A stretch of DNA of 64,000 nt from contig JAFIFH010000039.1 in NCBI GenBank assembly GCA_020832105.1, positions 1 through 64,000 of the forward strand. The letters are read 5' to 3'. The position numbers and the translations under genes were made by a program. Shown in pieces: positions 1 to 9,947 of this stretch. Position 1 is the first letter of the stretch. The number at the start of each line of letters is the position of its first letter. This DNA is from Idiomarina sp. Its GTDB lineage: Bacteria > Pseudomonadota > Gammaproteobacteria > Enterobacterales > Alteromonadaceae. The notes under the pieces are model-generated. The model worked only from the letters and a program-made list of their open reading frames with translations, had not been told where the DNA came from and searched no databases.

Positions 1-25
1 CACGTATTGAGATAAGGAGTTTTTC

Positions 26-511
26 ATGGTTTGGATCGCCTTAATAGTTGGCATTCTAATTATCGTCGGGCTGGCATTTTATGCCGGCTCGCTACTTGCA
101 AAATTACGCAGGCAGCGTGATATTCGGGACAAAGCCATCGCCAAACGCAATGAAAACCTGTATCAAAGTATCGAGACTATTGCACTCGCGATGTCACAGG
201 ATCAATGTCCGTTGTCAGAAGGGGCCTTGCGGGTAACCGTGTTACTAGATCACTTAGCATTGCCAGGTCGTGAAGAAAATGACCGGACCTTTGAAGCTGA
301 ATATCCTGCTATTCATGACATGTACGAACGAATTAAGCATATGCCGACGCATGAAGCGCGGAAGAAGTTCCCGCGCAAAGAAATTCGCGCGATGGATGAG
401 CAGCGGGAAGGCTATGAGACTGAACTTGAGCAGGGCATTCAGCAGGATGTTGGGCGCTTGCTAGTATGGGTAAGAGCACAGCGCAAAGAAACTCAGCGGT
501 CGGTAAACTGA
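26..511 (+). CDS. DUF2489 family membrane-anchored protein
   Basis: This 161-residue protein has one N-terminal membrane segment (about residues 2-24) followed by a basic, then charged, mostly helical cytoplasmic part. The overall pattern matches the gammaproteobacterial DUF2489 family, whose function is unknown. The start is supported by AAGGAG about eight bases before the ATG. A strong bidirectional terminator follows, so it is the last gene of whatever transcript enters from the left edge. The family call is by recognition and is moderately sure; no function is inferred. Confidence 0.7.
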   Translation: MVWIALIVGILIIVGLAFYAGSLLAKLRRQRDIRDKAIAKRNENLYQSIETIALAMSQDQCPLSEGALRVTVLLDHLALPGREENDRTFEAEYPAIHDMYERIKHMPTHEARKKFPRKEIRAMDEQREGYETELEQGIQQDVGRLLVWVRAQRKETQRSVN

Positions 512-533
512 ACGGCTCGCTCAGTCCTGGTAA

Positions 534-562
534 AAAAACGCACCTAGGTAAGGTGCGTTTTT
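534..562. terminator. Bidirectional intrinsic terminator
   Basis: A perfect 12-bp stem (arms 534-545 and 551-562) encloses a 5-nt loop. The arm ends are A-rich on the left and T-rich on the right, so it can work on both strands. It lies between two convergent genes, the DUF2489 gene and the amidohydrolase gene. Confidence 0.88.
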
Positions 563-590
563 CATTTTAGGTGTTTGTCTTTACCTTTGA

Positions 591-1892
591 TTAATGCACC
601 TGACGTTGCTTAAATACCTGGCCATCGCGCATCACAAAATGGACATCGCTGAGCAGGCTAATGTCAGCAAGAGGGTCGCCGTCCACTGCAACAATATCGG
701 CGAGTTTACCGGCCTCTATGGTGCCAAGGTTATCCAGTTGCCCGAGCAGGTCGGCAGCGTAATAGGTCGCACTGCGAATCGCTTCAAGTTCAGGCATGCC
801 GGCTTCAACCATATAGACAAATTCGCGATAATTCTCCCCATGATCGAACACGCCAGCGTCGGTACCAAACGCAACTTTGACCCCAGCGGCATAGGCATCG
901 GCGAACGTCTGCTGAATCAGCGGGCCTATTTCACGTGCTTTGGGGCGGACCATCTCAGGGAAGAAGCCGTCAATCTCGGCGCGTTCGGCCACGGATTTAC
1001 CCGCAGTGATGGTGGGAACGTAGTAAGTACCATGCTCGATCATGGCGTTCATCACTTCCTCGTCCATGTAAGTGCCATGTTCAATGGAGTCGACGCCTGC
1101 ACGCACGGCTCGCAGCATACCGTCACGGCCATGGGCATGGACCGCCACCCGCATATTGTAATCTTTGGCAGTGGCGACAATGGCCTCCAGCTCATCCATC
1201 ATAAATTGCGGGTTGTCCCCGGAGGCAGCCATGGAAAGGACGCCACCGGTCGCGGTCAGTTTAATCAGGTCGGCGCCTTCCTGATAACGTTTACGCACCG
1301 CCTGGCGTGCTTCAATTGGCCCATTCACAACGCCATCGGCAGGCGTCGGTGGTTGGCTGATAAAGCTGTCACGCACATTATTGGTCGGATCCGCATGACC
1401 GCCAGTGGTGGCCAGAGATTTTCCTGCGGCGAAAATACGCGGCCCTTCAATGTGCCCCTGGCGGATACCATTGCGCAGGGCCACTGACACATGATCGCTG
1501 TCACCCAGTTCACGCACTGTGGTAAAGCCGGTTTGCAAGGTAATGCGGGCAAAGCTGGCAGCCTGAATTGCGGTGGTCGCTGGGTTATTGGTAAAGCGGT
1601 CCATGTAGGAGCCCTGGCTTAGCTGTGAAGACAGGTGCGTATGGCTGTCGATAAAGCCAGGCATGACCGTGGCCTGACTTAAATCAATTAAGGTATCACC
1701 CTCTCCTGGGGCTTGCAGGCCGCTCTCAATGGCACTGATACGGTCGCCGTCGATGCGAATGGTGACGTTCTGGCGGGGCGCATTATCCGTGCCATCAATG
1801 AGAGTGCCGGCATGGATTAAGGTGTCTGCGTGGGCAAAGCCGGTGGCGGTTAAACCCACCAGCAACCCGACTGGTACAACAATGGATTTCAT
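591..1892 (-). CDS. Secreted metal-dependent amidohydrolase (prolidase-like subfamily)
   Basis: This 433-residue protein has a Sec signal peptide (about residues 1-22, ending AHA) and the amidohydrolase TIM-barrel motifs in order: HTH after the first strand (SHTHL), a Lys in DLIKL that could be carbamylated, His in VHAHG, His in IEHGT, and the catalytic Asp in GTDAG. Its closest recognisable relatives are the imidazolonepropionase-like and Xaa-Pro dipeptidase-like hydrolases that cleave N-acyl or dipeptide substrates. It probably acts in the periplasm on peptide-derived substrates. The exact substrate cannot be read from the sequence. It is divergent from cysE. Two further amidohydrolases lie within 10 kb. 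Confidence 0.87.
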   Translation of the reverse strand: MKSIVVPVGLLVGLTATGFAHADTLIHAGTLIDGTDNAPRQNVTIRIDGDRISAIESGLQAPGEGDTLIDLSQATVMPGFIDSHTHLSSQLSQGSYMDRFTNNPATTAIQAASFARITLQTGFTTVRELGDSDHVSVALRNGIRQGHIEGPRIFAAGKSLATTGGHADPTNNVRDSFISQPPTPADGVVNGPIEARQAVRKRYQEGADLIKLTATGGVLSMAASGDNPQFMMDELEAIVATAKDYNMRVAVHAHGRDGMLRAVRAGVDSIEHGTYMDEEVMNAMIEHGTYYVPTITAGKSVAERAEIDGFFPEMVRPKAREIGPLIQQTFADAYAAGVKVAFGTDAGVFDHGENYREFVYMVEAGMPELEAIRSATYYAADLLGQLDNLGTIEAGKLADIVAVDGDPLADISLLSDVHFVMRDGQVFKQRQVH

Positions 1893-2003
1893 AAACAGAG
1901 TCCTCTCTTAATAATTGATATGCTTGTATTTTCACCTATGAATCCCAACATATCAGACTTTAGAGAAGGCCGCGAACGCTTTCCCCGTATGCCGCAGACA
2001 CGT

Positions 2004-2009
2004 TATACT
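2004..2009 (+). promoter_or_regulatory. Possible -10 element for cysE
   Basis: TATACT lies 35 bp before the cysE start in the divergent intergenic region. No good -35 hexamer is seen at the right distance, so this is only a plausible promoter element. Confidence 0.35.
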
Positions 2010-2044
2010 AGGCCAAAGCCTTCGTCCAAAACAGGATCAGCGGG

Positions 2045-2860
2045 ATGTTCAAAGCTCTACGAGAAGATATCGCCAGTATTTATGCGCGGGACCCCGCGGC
2101 ACGTCATTTTTTTGAGGTGCTGACCAATTATCCGGGTATGCATGCGATTTGGTGGCATCGGTTGACTCACCGTTTGTGGAAATGGCGTTTACGCTGGCTG
2201 GCGCGCTTCCTGTCCACTATCGTGCGCTGGCTCACCGGCGTCGAGATTCACCCGGGTGCGCAGATTGGCCGCCGTTTCTTTATTGACCATGGCATGGGTG
2301 TCGTCATCGGTGAAACCGCTGAAATTGGCGATGATTGCACGCTGTACCATGGGGTCACCCTGGGCGGAACCAGCTGGAAAGCGGGTAAACGACACCCGAC
2401 CCTTGGCAATGGTGTGGTGATTGGTGCGGGGGCAAAGGTGCTCGGGCCGTTGACAGTCGGCAATAACGCGCGAATTGGCTCCAATGCCGTGGTGGTTAAA
2501 GACGTGCCTGCAGACGCCACCATGGTTGGCATACCCGGGCGTGTGGTCGCCCAGCGCGGCGCGCTCAACGCAAGCGACGAAAAACGTGCAGCGATCGCTA
2601 AAAAATATGGATTCGATGCCTATGCGGTATCAGAAGATAACCCTGACCCCGTGGCAATGGCTATTGGCAATATGCTTGACCATGTCAGTTTGCTTGATGA
2701 GCGGGTCGCCGATTTATGCCGTTCCGTCAATCGAATGGGCGGCGATGTATGTAGCGACCTGCCAAAAATCGAGTTAGACGACGAAGACTTTAAAGAAGCT
2801 GAAAAGAGAGCTGCAGAAAGCCGTCAACAAGCGTTAGATCGCTTCGACCCAAGCATTTAA
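2045..2860 (+). CDS. cysE: Serine O-acetyltransferase
   Basis: The enzyme acetylates L-serine with acetyl-CoA to O-acetylserine, the first committed step of cysteine synthesis in the cytoplasm. This 271-residue protein has the SATase N-terminal helical domain followed by the left-handed beta-helix of hexapeptide repeats (about residues 65-165). The catalytic region is visible as DHG (Asp81, His82) and [10 protein letters not shown] (His102). Length is close to the family norm of about 270. The last residue is isoleucine, the residue that in the family inserts into the active site of the O-acetylserine sulfhydrylase to form the cysteine synthase complex. That fits with cysK starting 15 bp downstream. 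An AGGATC-type ribosome site precedes the ATG. Confidence 0.95.
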   Translation: MFKALREDIASIYARDPAARHFFEVLTNYPGMHAIWWHRLTHRLWKWRLRWLARFLSTIVRWLTGVEIHPGAQIGRRFFIDHGMGVVIGETAEIGDDCTLYHGVTLGGTSWKAGKRHPTLGNGVVIGAGAKVLGPLTVGNNARIGSNAVVVKDVPADATMVGIPGRVVAQRGALNASDEKRAAIAKKYGFDAYAVSEDNPDPVAMAIGNMLDHVSLLDERVADLCRSVNRMGGDVCSDLPKIELDDEDFKEAEKRAAESRQQALDRFDPSI

Positions 2861-2875
2861 AAAGGAATCACCATC

Positions 2876-3913
2876 ATGACCGAGCAGAGCGCCGCCGCGC
2901 AGCAACATGCAGCCTCATCGTACACGGATGATCCAGCAGGTATCTTTACCGACAATGCAAGCAGCATCGGCCACACCCCACTGGTGCGGCTGAATCGAGT
3001 GACCAAGGGTCAGGTATTTGCGAAGATTGAAAGCCGTAATCCGTCCAATAGTGTGAAGTGCCGGATCGGCGCAAGCATGATTTGGGCTGCTGAAAAAGCA
3101 GGCTTGCTGACTGCTGGCAAGACCATTGTGGAGGCGACCTCGGGCAATACGGGGATTGCCCTTGCTTTTGTCGCTGCGGCTCGTGGCTATCCTTTGGTAT
3201 TGACCATGCCCGCTTCGATGAGTCTGGAGCGCCGTAAATTACTCAAGGCATTAGGCGCGGAATTGGTATTGACGGCACCCGAGCTGGGTATGAAAGGCGC
3301 GGTGGCCGAGGCTGAACGCCTGGAGCAAAGCGCGCCTGACACATATGTCCAATTAAAGCAGTTTGAGAACCCAGCAAACCCCGCCATTCATATTGAAACC
3401 ACGGCACCGGAAATTGAGCGTGCATTGGGCGGTGCGCCGGACGTATTTATCGCAGGGGTCGGTACCGGTGGAACAATTAGTGGCGTTGCACGCTACTTCA
3501 AACAGGCCAGATTTATTAACGCTGGGGTGCACATGCAGGCGATTGCGGTGGAGCCCAGTGACTCGCCGATCATTGCGCAATCATTAGCGGGCCAGGAACT
3601 GACACCGGGCCCGCATAAAATCCAGGGTATTGGGGCTGGATTCATCCCGCATAATCTCGATTTAAGCCTGCTGGATGGGGTTGAACAGGTTAGCAACGAG
3701 GCGGCAATGACCATGGCGCATCGACTGATGCGGGAGGAGGGCATTTTGGCGGGTATTTCGTCAGGTGCGGCGGTGGTGGCAGCGGTGCGTTTGGCGGAGA
3801 GAGCTGAATATGCAAATAAACGGATTGTGGTGATCCTGCCAAGCTCAGCGGAGCGCTATCTGAGTACGCCGCTGTTCAAAGATGTGTTTACCGCCCAGGA
3901 GCTGGAGCCTTGA
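2876..3913 (+). CDS. cysK: Cysteine synthase A (O-acetylserine sulfhydrylase)
   Basis: This PLP enzyme converts O-acetylserine and sulfide to cysteine. The protein has 345 residues. The PLP lysine is Lys61 in [17 protein letters not shown] binds the substrate carboxylate, and GTGGT holds the PLP phosphate. [10 protein letters not shown] near the C terminus matches the CysK rather than the CysM type. The first 20 or so residues are an extra, low-complexity N-terminal stretch compared with the E. coli enzyme. AAGGAA precedes the ATG. It forms an operon with cysE, and its stop codon overlaps the TTG start of the next gene. Confidence 0.95.
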   Translation: MTEQSAAAQQHAASSYTDDPAGIFTDNASSIGHTPLVRLNRVTKGQVFAKIESRNPSNSVKCRIGASMIWAAEKAGLLTAGKTIVEATSGNTGIALAFVAAARGYPLVLTMPASMSLERRKLLKALGAELVLTAPELGMKGAVAEAERLEQSAPDTYVQLKQFENPANPAIHIETTAPEIERALGGAPDVFIAGVGTGGTISGVARYFKQARFINAGVHMQAIAVEPSDSPIIAQSLAGQELTPGPHKIQGIGAGFIPHNLDLSLLDGVEQVSNEAAMTMAHRLMREEGILAGISSGAAVVAAVRLAERAEYANKRIVVILPSSAERYLSTPLFKDVFTAQELEP

Positions 3914-5808
3914 TAAACACCCCATCCTTGTTTAGCGCCATAGGCGTTTATTTTCTTTTTAGCCTGTGGTGCAGTCTGGCCCTTGCAGACGATGAGAAAG
4001 CGCGTGCGGTCGGTGTTTACAGCCCAGCCATCGCGCAGGTTGCAGATAGCGAGTCTGATGCAGTACCGACGTTACCAGTGCAGGCGCACTGGCCACAGGA
4101 CTGGCCTAGCCTTAGGGCAGAGCTTGAGCAGCGCAGCCAACGATTAGGTATCGGTTACGCCGAGCTGGTCATTTTTAACGGTGACGGAGTCATTGAGCGT
4201 GCTCGCTTTGGCCAGGATGAGGTAAGCCAGCCCGCACCCGTATTAGCGGGTCAGTTCACTGAACTGCTTACCGCGCTGGCCGTCATGCAATTGGTTGAAC
4301 GTGGCCAATGGAGCCTGTTTGACCGGGTCAGCCAGCGTTTACCTGGCTTAGTTATAGAGAATGCTTACGCGGAGACTCAGCCACTGCTGCTGATTCATTT
4401 ACTTGAACATGCCAGTGGCTTTGATCAACGTCGCTTTAAAAGTCATTTTGCTACCCCTGCGATCCAGGCGTTAAGCATGCAAGCACGGTTGCAACGTGAA
4501 GACAAAGCGTTGCAGGTGCGCTGGCCACCGGGTTCAGCCTCAAGGCACAGTACGCTCAATTATGTGGTGCTCGTTGCAATGCTCGAAGCCCACTACCGTC
4601 AGCCCTGGGCGGCCATCATCACAACCCAGATAACACAGCCATTAGCGATTGATGCGACACACCTCACCGGGATGCTTGCAGAACACGCCGTGGTTAGCGG
4701 CTATAGTGGGCTACCCGCAGCAGCACACCCCTTGCGCAGCCGGGTTTTTGGGGAAGCTGAGGGTAGCTGGTTAACCATTGACGATATTGTCGCCGTGGGT
4801 CGTCATTTAATGACCCGGGGTGCCAGTAGTACCCCAGCATTATTGCGTGCCGATACCATCGCATTGATGGAGATACCGCGTAGCACTCAGGCCGCCGACG
4901 CCGGCTTAAGTTACGGGATGGCAGCAGGTATTGATAGTCGAGCACGCTATGGGTTATGGCACGGGCGACAGTCGTCCCTCGACGGCTTCAGCGTTAACTT
5001 ACGTTATGACGCTGAGCAAGGTATCGGCTATGCATTGGTGGTAAACCACGAAAGCGTGTTACCTGCACTGGATGAACCGGTCTGGCAATATCTGGTGGCG
5101 CAACAGCCTGCCGTGAATACCCGTGCAGGGGGCGTTAACGTCGAACAGCGCTGGCAGGGCTGGTACCGATTGCACAACCCTCAGCATGCGCTCCTGGCAC
5201 CGTTACAATGGGTCTTTGACTTGGCCTATATTCGCCGTGATGGCGCTCTGCTCGAGCTCGATCCTTTAATTGGTGTGTCGGTGCCGCTGCGCAGTGTGGA
5301 CGGCAGTCGTTTGGCGCATCGTGAAGATGGCACCGTGGTGGGTGTGTTGTTCAGTGATGAAGCAGGTAACCAGCGGGTTCAGGTTCACAATGACGTGCGC
5401 CAGAAAATATCCAGTTGGGCGGCATTAGCACCCTTGGGGTTGTTTGCGATTGCAGTGATTATCATTTTAGCGCATCCGTTTGCTCGCAGTGATAGCCTGT
5501 TATACCCGTGGATGCGCCATCTCACCACACTCGCTGCTCTGTGTTATGTACTGGCTATCTTTGTTGCTGGCAGTCTCAGCCTGGAGCAGGCGACCAGTGA
5601 TAATTGGCGCAGTATTCTGTTATTTGTGTTTACCTCACTCGGCCCATTGCTGGCCTTTGCTGCGCTCGCCCTGGCAGTGCGTGGCTGGCAGCGTGAACCC
5701 AACCAAATCGCAAAATGGCGAGCATTGCTTGGGGCGGTCACGGTGTCAGCGCTGGGGCTGTGGATTATATATTCCGGTTGGTTCGCGTTGCGCCTGTGGG
5801 CGTGGTAA
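3910..5808 (+). CDS. Beta-lactamase-fold (serine hydrolase family) membrane protein with degenerate active site
   Basis: The protein has 632 residues. A signal peptide (about residues 1-26) is followed by a class C beta-lactamase/PBP-type domain (about 65-400), a beta-rich linker, and three hydrophobic segments near the C terminus (about 500-520, 540-560 and 570-625). The fold assignment rests on the [12 protein letters not shown] helix and the LLEHASG stretch. The SxxK catalytic motif that should precede TALAV reads QFTE (residues 115-118), so both nucleophile and base are gone, and the YxN motif is also absent (HST). The start is TTG overlapping the cysK stop, with AGGAG eight bases upstream and no nearby ATG. 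It is therefore probably translated with cysK, but its function is unknown and probably non-hydrolytic. Confidence 0.75.
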   Translation: MINTPSLFSAIGVYFLFSLWCSLALADDEKARAVGVYSPAIAQVADSESDAVPTLPVQAHWPQDWPSLRAELEQRSQRLGIGYAELVIFNGDGVIERARFGQDEVSQPAPVLAGQFTELLTALAVMQLVERGQWSLFDRVSQRLPGLVIENAYAETQPLLLIHLLEHASGFDQRRFKSHFATPAIQALSMQARLQREDKALQVRWPPGSASRHSTLNYVVLVAMLEAHYRQPWAAIITTQITQPLAIDATHLTGMLAEHAVVSGYSGLPAAAHPLRSRVFGEAEGSWLTIDDIVAVGRHLMTRGASSTPALLRADTIALMEIPRSTQAADAGLSYGMAAGIDSRARYGLWHGRQSSLDGFSVNLRYDAEQGIGYALVVNHESVLPALDEPVWQYLVAQQPAVNTRAGGVNVEQRWQGWYRLHNPQHALLAPLQWVFDLAYIRRDGALLELDPLIGVSVPLRSVDGSRLAHREDGTVVGVLFSDEAGNQRVQVHNDVRQKISSWAALAPLGLFAIAVIIILAHPFARSDSLLYPWMRHLTTLAALCYVLAIFVAGSLSLEQATSDNWRSILLFVFTSLGPLLAFAALALAVRGWQREPNQIAKWRALLGAVTVSALGLWIIYSGWFALRLWAW

Positions 5809-5815
5809 ATGAACT

Positions 5816-5837
5816 CGGCCAGTATGTTCACTGGCCG
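5816..5837. terminator. Hairpin between the pseudo-hydrolase and channel genes
   Basis: A perfect 8-bp stem (5816-5823 with 5830-5837, CGGCCAGT/ACTGGCCG) encloses a 6-nt loop just after the stop codon. No T-run follows, so it may be a weak or Rho-aided terminator or only an mRNA 3' end stabiliser. Confidence 0.45.
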
Positions 5838-5883
5838 GGGGTCTCTGCAGTTATCTTCAGTATGAATCAGGTAGTGTCTCCCG

Positions 5884-6720
5884 ATGGATAAGCAAGGTCT
5901 TTATCAGTGGCAGCAAGGCTTTTTAAAGCTGCGCTCGAATAAAATTTTCGAAACGGTGGTGATCGCGATCATCGTGCTCTCAGCCTTGATGGTGGGGGCG
6001 AAAACCTACGAGGAAACAAGTCGATTTACGCCGATTCTTAATCTTCTTGATTGGGCGGTGACGATTTTTTTCCTGGTGGAGATCTTGATTCGGCTGATGG
6101 CCGAGCGGCGATTCCGTGATTTCTTTAAATCGGGCTGGAATATCTTTGATTTTATCATCGTGGTAGCCAGCCTGATTCCGGTGGAAAATAGCGAAACGGT
6201 GCTTATCGCCAGGCTTTTACGGGTGTTCCGAGTGATGCGTCTGGTTTCTATGGTGCCAGAACTGCGGATGCTGATGAATGCACTCCTCAAAGCCCTGCCA
6301 AGAATGGGCTACGTTGCCCTGTTTATGTTCATTATTTTCTATATTTACGGGGCTGTGGGCAGCTTCCTGTTTCATGACATTAATCCATTCTACTGGGACA
6401 ACATCGCCATCTCGGTGCTGACGTTGTTCCGCATCGCGACCTTCGAAAGCTGGACCCAAATCATGTACGAGACCATGGAGGTGCACCCATGGTCATGGAT
6501 CTATTATGTAAGTTTTATTTTTCTTAGCGCGTTTATTTTCCTCAATATGATGATCGGCATTGTCCTTGAAACCATGCAAAAAGAGTCCGCCGCGCATGAA
6601 CTGGAGCAGGGCGAGGGCGAAGCTGCTGACATTAAGGCCCTGCGCCAGGGGGTTGACGATGTGCAGGCGCAGTTAAGACGCATGGAAGGGTTATTACAAG
6701 ACCGCGAAAAGTCGTCTTAG
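5884..6720 (+). CDS. NaChBac-like voltage-gated cation channel
   Basis: This 278-residue protein has the single-domain six-helix layout of bacterial voltage-gated sodium channels. S1-S4 span about residues 20-130, with a voltage-sensing S4 carrying arginines at every third position (Arg110, 113, 116, 119). The pore helix and S6 span about 140-235, and a C-terminal coiled coil ends the protein (about 245-275). The selectivity filter reads TFESWT (186-191), against TLESWS/A in the characterised channels; the key Glu188 is kept. It is expected to form homotetramers in the inner membrane. Ion preference cannot be decided because of the Leu-to-Phe and Ser-to-Thr changes. The ribosome site is weak. 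Confidence 0.85.
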   Translation: MDKQGLYQWQQGFLKLRSNKIFETVVIAIIVLSALMVGAKTYEETSRFTPILNLLDWAVTIFFLVEILIRLMAERRFRDFFKSGWNIFDFIIVVASLIPVENSETVLIARLLRVFRVMRLVSMVPELRMLMNALLKALPRMGYVALFMFIIFYIYGAVGSFLFHDINPFYWDNIAISVLTLFRIATFESWTQIMYETMEVHPWSWIYYVSFIFLSAFIFLNMMIGIVLETMQKESAAHELEQGEGEAADIKALRQGVDDVQAQLRRMEGLLQDREKSS

Positions 6721-6829
6721 GGCAATCATGAAGGCTTGCTTTTTTGCTGAATAAAGGCTGCCACTTCAGCTATATAGACTATACTTCGATAACGTTCGGT
6801 CACGTCGTTTTGCTTGACAGGAGTTACCC

Positions 6830-8194
6830 ATGAATCAATCTGCGAACCCATTTGGCAGGTACTTTTCCCGCCCAATGAAAATGTTTCTAACGGTGCCTGT
6901 GTGGCTTGCGGTGGCGTTCGTCGCACCGCTATATGCAAGCGATTATGTATTTATCAACGTCAACGTCGTCCCGATGGGAACGGAGGAAGTGCTTGCAGAG
7001 CATGCGGTGGTGATTCGCGATGACCGTATTGTTCAAGTTGCGAGCATGGCGGACTTTACTGCGCCCGATGATGCTCAGGTGATTGACGGGGGTGGTCATT
7101 ACTTACTTCCCGGGTTGGCCGAAATGCACGGCCATGTGCCGCCGATGCACAGTGACAATTTCCCCGCCCGCTACCTTGATGACACCTTATTCCTTTATCT
7201 GGCTGGGGGTATCACCACGGTCAGAGGCATGCTTGGCCACCCCAACCAGCTTGATTTGGTGGACGACATTGACGCTGGTGACAGACTCGGCCCGACGCTC
7301 TACCTTGCCGGACCAAGCTTCAATGGTAACAGCGTAGAATCCGCCGAGCAGGGGCGCCGTATGGTGCGCGAACACAAAGCAGCGGGCTGGGATTTACTGA
7401 AAATCCATCCGGGGCTTTCGCTGGAATATTTTACCGCTATCGCGGAAGAAGCGGCGAGTCAGAATATTGATTTTGCCGGCCATATACCCCAGGCGGTGCC
7501 GCTGGACAAAGCCATGGCCATGGGCATTCGCACCATCGATCATATGGACGGTTACCTTGAATTTGTTGGGGCGACCGATCGTGAAATAAGCGATGAAGCG
7601 CTGCAATCTCTGGTGCAACTGACCCTGCAATATGAGGTTGGGGTGGTACCCACTCAGGCGCTGTGGGCGACTCTGATTGGCGCTGCCGACCGTGAGGCAC
7701 TAGAAGCATATGAGGAAGCTAAATACGTTCCCGAGAGTGTGCGTGAAGGCTGGCAGCGTTACCTGGATAATGCTTCGCAATCGCGTTATTACACTGGCGA
7801 CACTGCTCAAGTGCACCAGCAAAACCGACAACGCCTGCTGCAAGCCCTACATGCTGCGGGTGCTGAAATCCTTATGGGGACAGACGCACCGCAAGTATAC
7901 AGCGTACCAGGGCTCGGCCTTAAGCATGAACTTGCAATGATGGGTGACGCGGGCCTGACGCCCTATGAGGTACTCTACACTGGCACGGTGGCAGTGGGTC
8001 GCTATTTTGCCGAGCAAGACACCTTTGGACAGGTAGCGGAAGGCCATCGAGCAGACCTGATCCTGACGTCGCTGAATCCGCTGGAGGACCTGTCTACGCT
8101 AGAACAACCGCTTGGTGTGATGGCCAGTGGGCGCTGGTTGGCGCGCGAAACTCTCGACGAAAAGCTTGCCGAGATAGAGGCTGCATATCAATAA
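6830..8194 (+). CDS. Secreted amidohydrolase family protein
   Basis: This 454-residue protein has an N-terminal signal or anchor segment (about residues 17-37) and amidohydrolase motifs: HGH (EMHGH), Lys in DLLKIHPG, His in FAGHIP, His in TIDHMDG and the catalytic Asp in MGTDAP. AGGAG precedes the ATG by eight bases. It starts a close run with the gamma-glutamyltransferase (31 bp gap) and a third amidohydrolase, which suggests a role in extracytoplasmic breakdown of peptides or amino acid conjugates. The substrate is unknown. TATACT at 6780-6785 could be a -10 element, but the -35 is unclear. Confidence 0.85.
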   Translation: MNQSANPFGRYFSRPMKMFLTVPVWLAVAFVAPLYASDYVFINVNVVPMGTEEVLAEHAVVIRDDRIVQVASMADFTAPDDAQVIDGGGHYLLPGLAEMHGHVPPMHSDNFPARYLDDTLFLYLAGGITTVRGMLGHPNQLDLVDDIDAGDRLGPTLYLAGPSFNGNSVESAEQGRRMVREHKAAGWDLLKIHPGLSLEYFTAIAEEAASQNIDFAGHIPQAVPLDKAMAMGIRTIDHMDGYLEFVGATDREISDEALQSLVQLTLQYEVGVVPTQALWATLIGAADREALEAYEEAKYVPESVREGWQRYLDNASQSRYYTGDTAQVHQQNRQRLLQALHAAGAEILMGTDAPQVYSVPGLGLKHELAMMGDAGLTPYEVLYTGTVAVGRYFAEQDTFGQVAEGHRADLILTSLNPLEDLSTLEQPLGVMASGRWLARETLDEKLAEIEAAYQ

Positions 8195-8225
8195 ATTTCG
8201 TTCGCAGCTGGTATTCGCACATCTC

Positions 8226-9947
8226 ATGAGCATTCGTACTGTACTTCTATGTGTTGCAGTCTCTGTGCTAGCAGCCTGTACAAAATCGGATATTCAGCTG
8301 GATGACCATCGCGAGCGCAACGCATTGATTCACAATCAACACGTGGTGGTGAGCGCGAATCAATATGCCAGTGAGATTGGTCGCGACATCATGCGCCAGG
8401 GCGGCAACGCGATGGATGCAGCGGTGGCGACTAAAATTGCGCTGACGTTTGTTGAGCCTCATGAAACAGGGCTGGGGGGAGGCGGTTTCCTGCTCTACTA
8501 CGATGCCGCTAATGGCCAACAATATCTATATGATGGCCGTGAAACAGCACCTCAGAGCGCGCACGAGGATTGGTTCAAAGTCCTGGGTATGCCGGTGCAC
8601 CACTATATCGCGGTGACTCGGGGCCGTTCGGTTGGAGTGCCAGGCATGCTGCTTATGCTGCATCGTGCGCACAACGAGCACGGCCAGCTTCCGTGGGAAG
8701 AGTTATTTACCGCAACGATTGAGATTGCCGACCAGGGTATTGATATGCCGCCGCGCTTGCGTCGCCAGTTTGCCAACGATTTTACACTCGGCTGGTTTGG
8801 TGACATGCGTCAGCTCAGAGACGGCTCGACGTCAACCGATGTTCCGCGACTGGTCAACCCTGAGCTTGCCGAGACGCTACGCAGGTTCGCCAACGAAGGC
8901 CCGGCGCCCTTGTATGCAGGCCGGGTAGGAGAAGCCTATCGTGAGCGGGCGGCAAGACGCTGGCCGATGGCGGGGGAACTCAGTGAAGCCGACTTTGCCG
9001 GGTATCAGGCGGTGTTACGCGACCCCTTGTGCGGCGAGTACCGGGGCTGGCGAGTATGCAGTGCCTCCGCGCCGTCATCAGCGGGGGTAGCGTTACTGCA
9101 AATCTTAGGCATCCTCGAGCACTTTGACATTCCAGCGATGTCCCCTAATAGCCCTGATTTCCTTCATTTGTATGCCGAAGCAAGCCGCCTGGCCTTTGCC
9201 GACCGGCAGTACTACATTGGTGACCCATCGTTTGTCCGTGTTGATGAAGATAGTTTGATTGCGGCTGATTATCTGGCGAAACGTGCCGCGCTGATTGACC
9301 CCTTTGCGGCGAAAGCGACGGTAAATCCCGGAGATCCGCAGGGCGTGGTGGAAATTGAGGATGCACCGCCGGTGTTCGAGGATGATGAAACCGGCACGTC
9401 CCACATTAGTGTGGTGGATGCTGAAGGGAATGCAGTTGGCCTGACCGGCTCTATTGAGGCGCCTTTTGGTAGTCGCATGATGGCCAAAGGGCTGATGCTG
9501 AATAATCAGCTCACAGATTTCGATTTTCGTCCAAACTTAGGTGACAAGCCGTCACCTAACCGTGTTGAACCGGGTAAGCGGCCGCGCAGCTCAATGGCAC
9601 CGACCCTGATTTTTAGCCCTGAGGGTGAACTGACCTATGTGATTGGGTCACGGGGTGGTAGTCGGATCATCGGTTATGTTGCGAAGACCGTCATCGGCGT
9701 GATTGATTGGCGGCTTAGCCTGCAACGCGCGATTGATCTGCCCAATGTGTTACACCGGGGTGAGCGCCTTGAGGTGGAGGCAGGTACCAATCTTGAAGAA
9801 CGGCTAGAAGCGCTGCGAGCTCTGGGGCATCGTGTTGATGTCGAGTTATTAGACAGTGGCGTGCACGGCATTGAGCGCGTCGATGAAGGTTGGCGTGGGG
9901 CAGCGGATAAGCGTATGGAAGGTGCGGTCTATGGAGATTCAAATTGA
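8226..9947 (+). CDS. ggt: Gamma-glutamyltransferase, lipoprotein
   Basis: The enzyme hydrolyses or transfers gamma-glutamyl groups, for example from glutathione. It is an Ntn hydrolase made as a proenzyme that cuts itself into large and small subunits. The protein has 573 residues. Its lipoprotein signal ends LAAC (Cys18), so the enzyme is lipid-anchored rather than free in the periplasm as in E. coli. GLGGGGFLLYYD matches the family's large-subunit core. The catalytic threonine is Thr391 in TGTSHISVVD, and GSRGGSRI forms part of the small-subunit pocket. No clear Shine-Dalgarno is seen. Its stop overlaps the start of the next amidohydrolase gene (TGATG), pointing to translational coupling and a shared pathway. 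Confidence 0.92.
   Translation: MSIRTVLLCVAVSVLAACTKSDIQLDDHRERNALIHNQHVVVSANQYASEIGRDIMRQGGNAMDAAVATKIALTFVEPHETGLGGGGFLLYYDAANGQQYLYDGRETAPQSAHEDWFKVLGMPVHHYIAVTRGRSVGVPGMLLMLHRAHNEHGQLPWEELFTATIEIADQGIDMPPRLRRQFANDFTLGWFGDMRQLRDGSTSTDVPRLVNPELAETLRRFANEGPAPLYAGRVGEAYRERAARRWPMAGELSEADFAGYQAVLRDPLCGEYRGWRVCSASAPSSAGVALLQILGILEHFDIPAMSPNSPDFLHLYAEASRLAFADRQYYIGDPSFVRVDEDSLIAADYLAKRAALIDPFAAKATVNPGDPQGVVEIEDAPPVFEDDETGTSHISVVDAEGNAVGLTGSIEAPFGSRMMAKGLMLNNQLTDFDFRPNLGDKPSPNRVEPGKRPRSSMAPTLIFSPEGELTYVIGSRGGSRIIGYVAKTVIGVIDWRLSLQRAIDLPNVLHRGERLEVEAGTNLEERLEALRALGHRVDVELLDSGVHGIERVDEGWRGAADKRMEGAVYGDSN

Noticed and set aside
594-1487. Long open frame on the plus strand opposite the amidohydrolase gene (297 codons)
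   Set aside because: It is fully antisense to a gene with clear catalytic motifs, has no ribosome site and its translation resembles no family.
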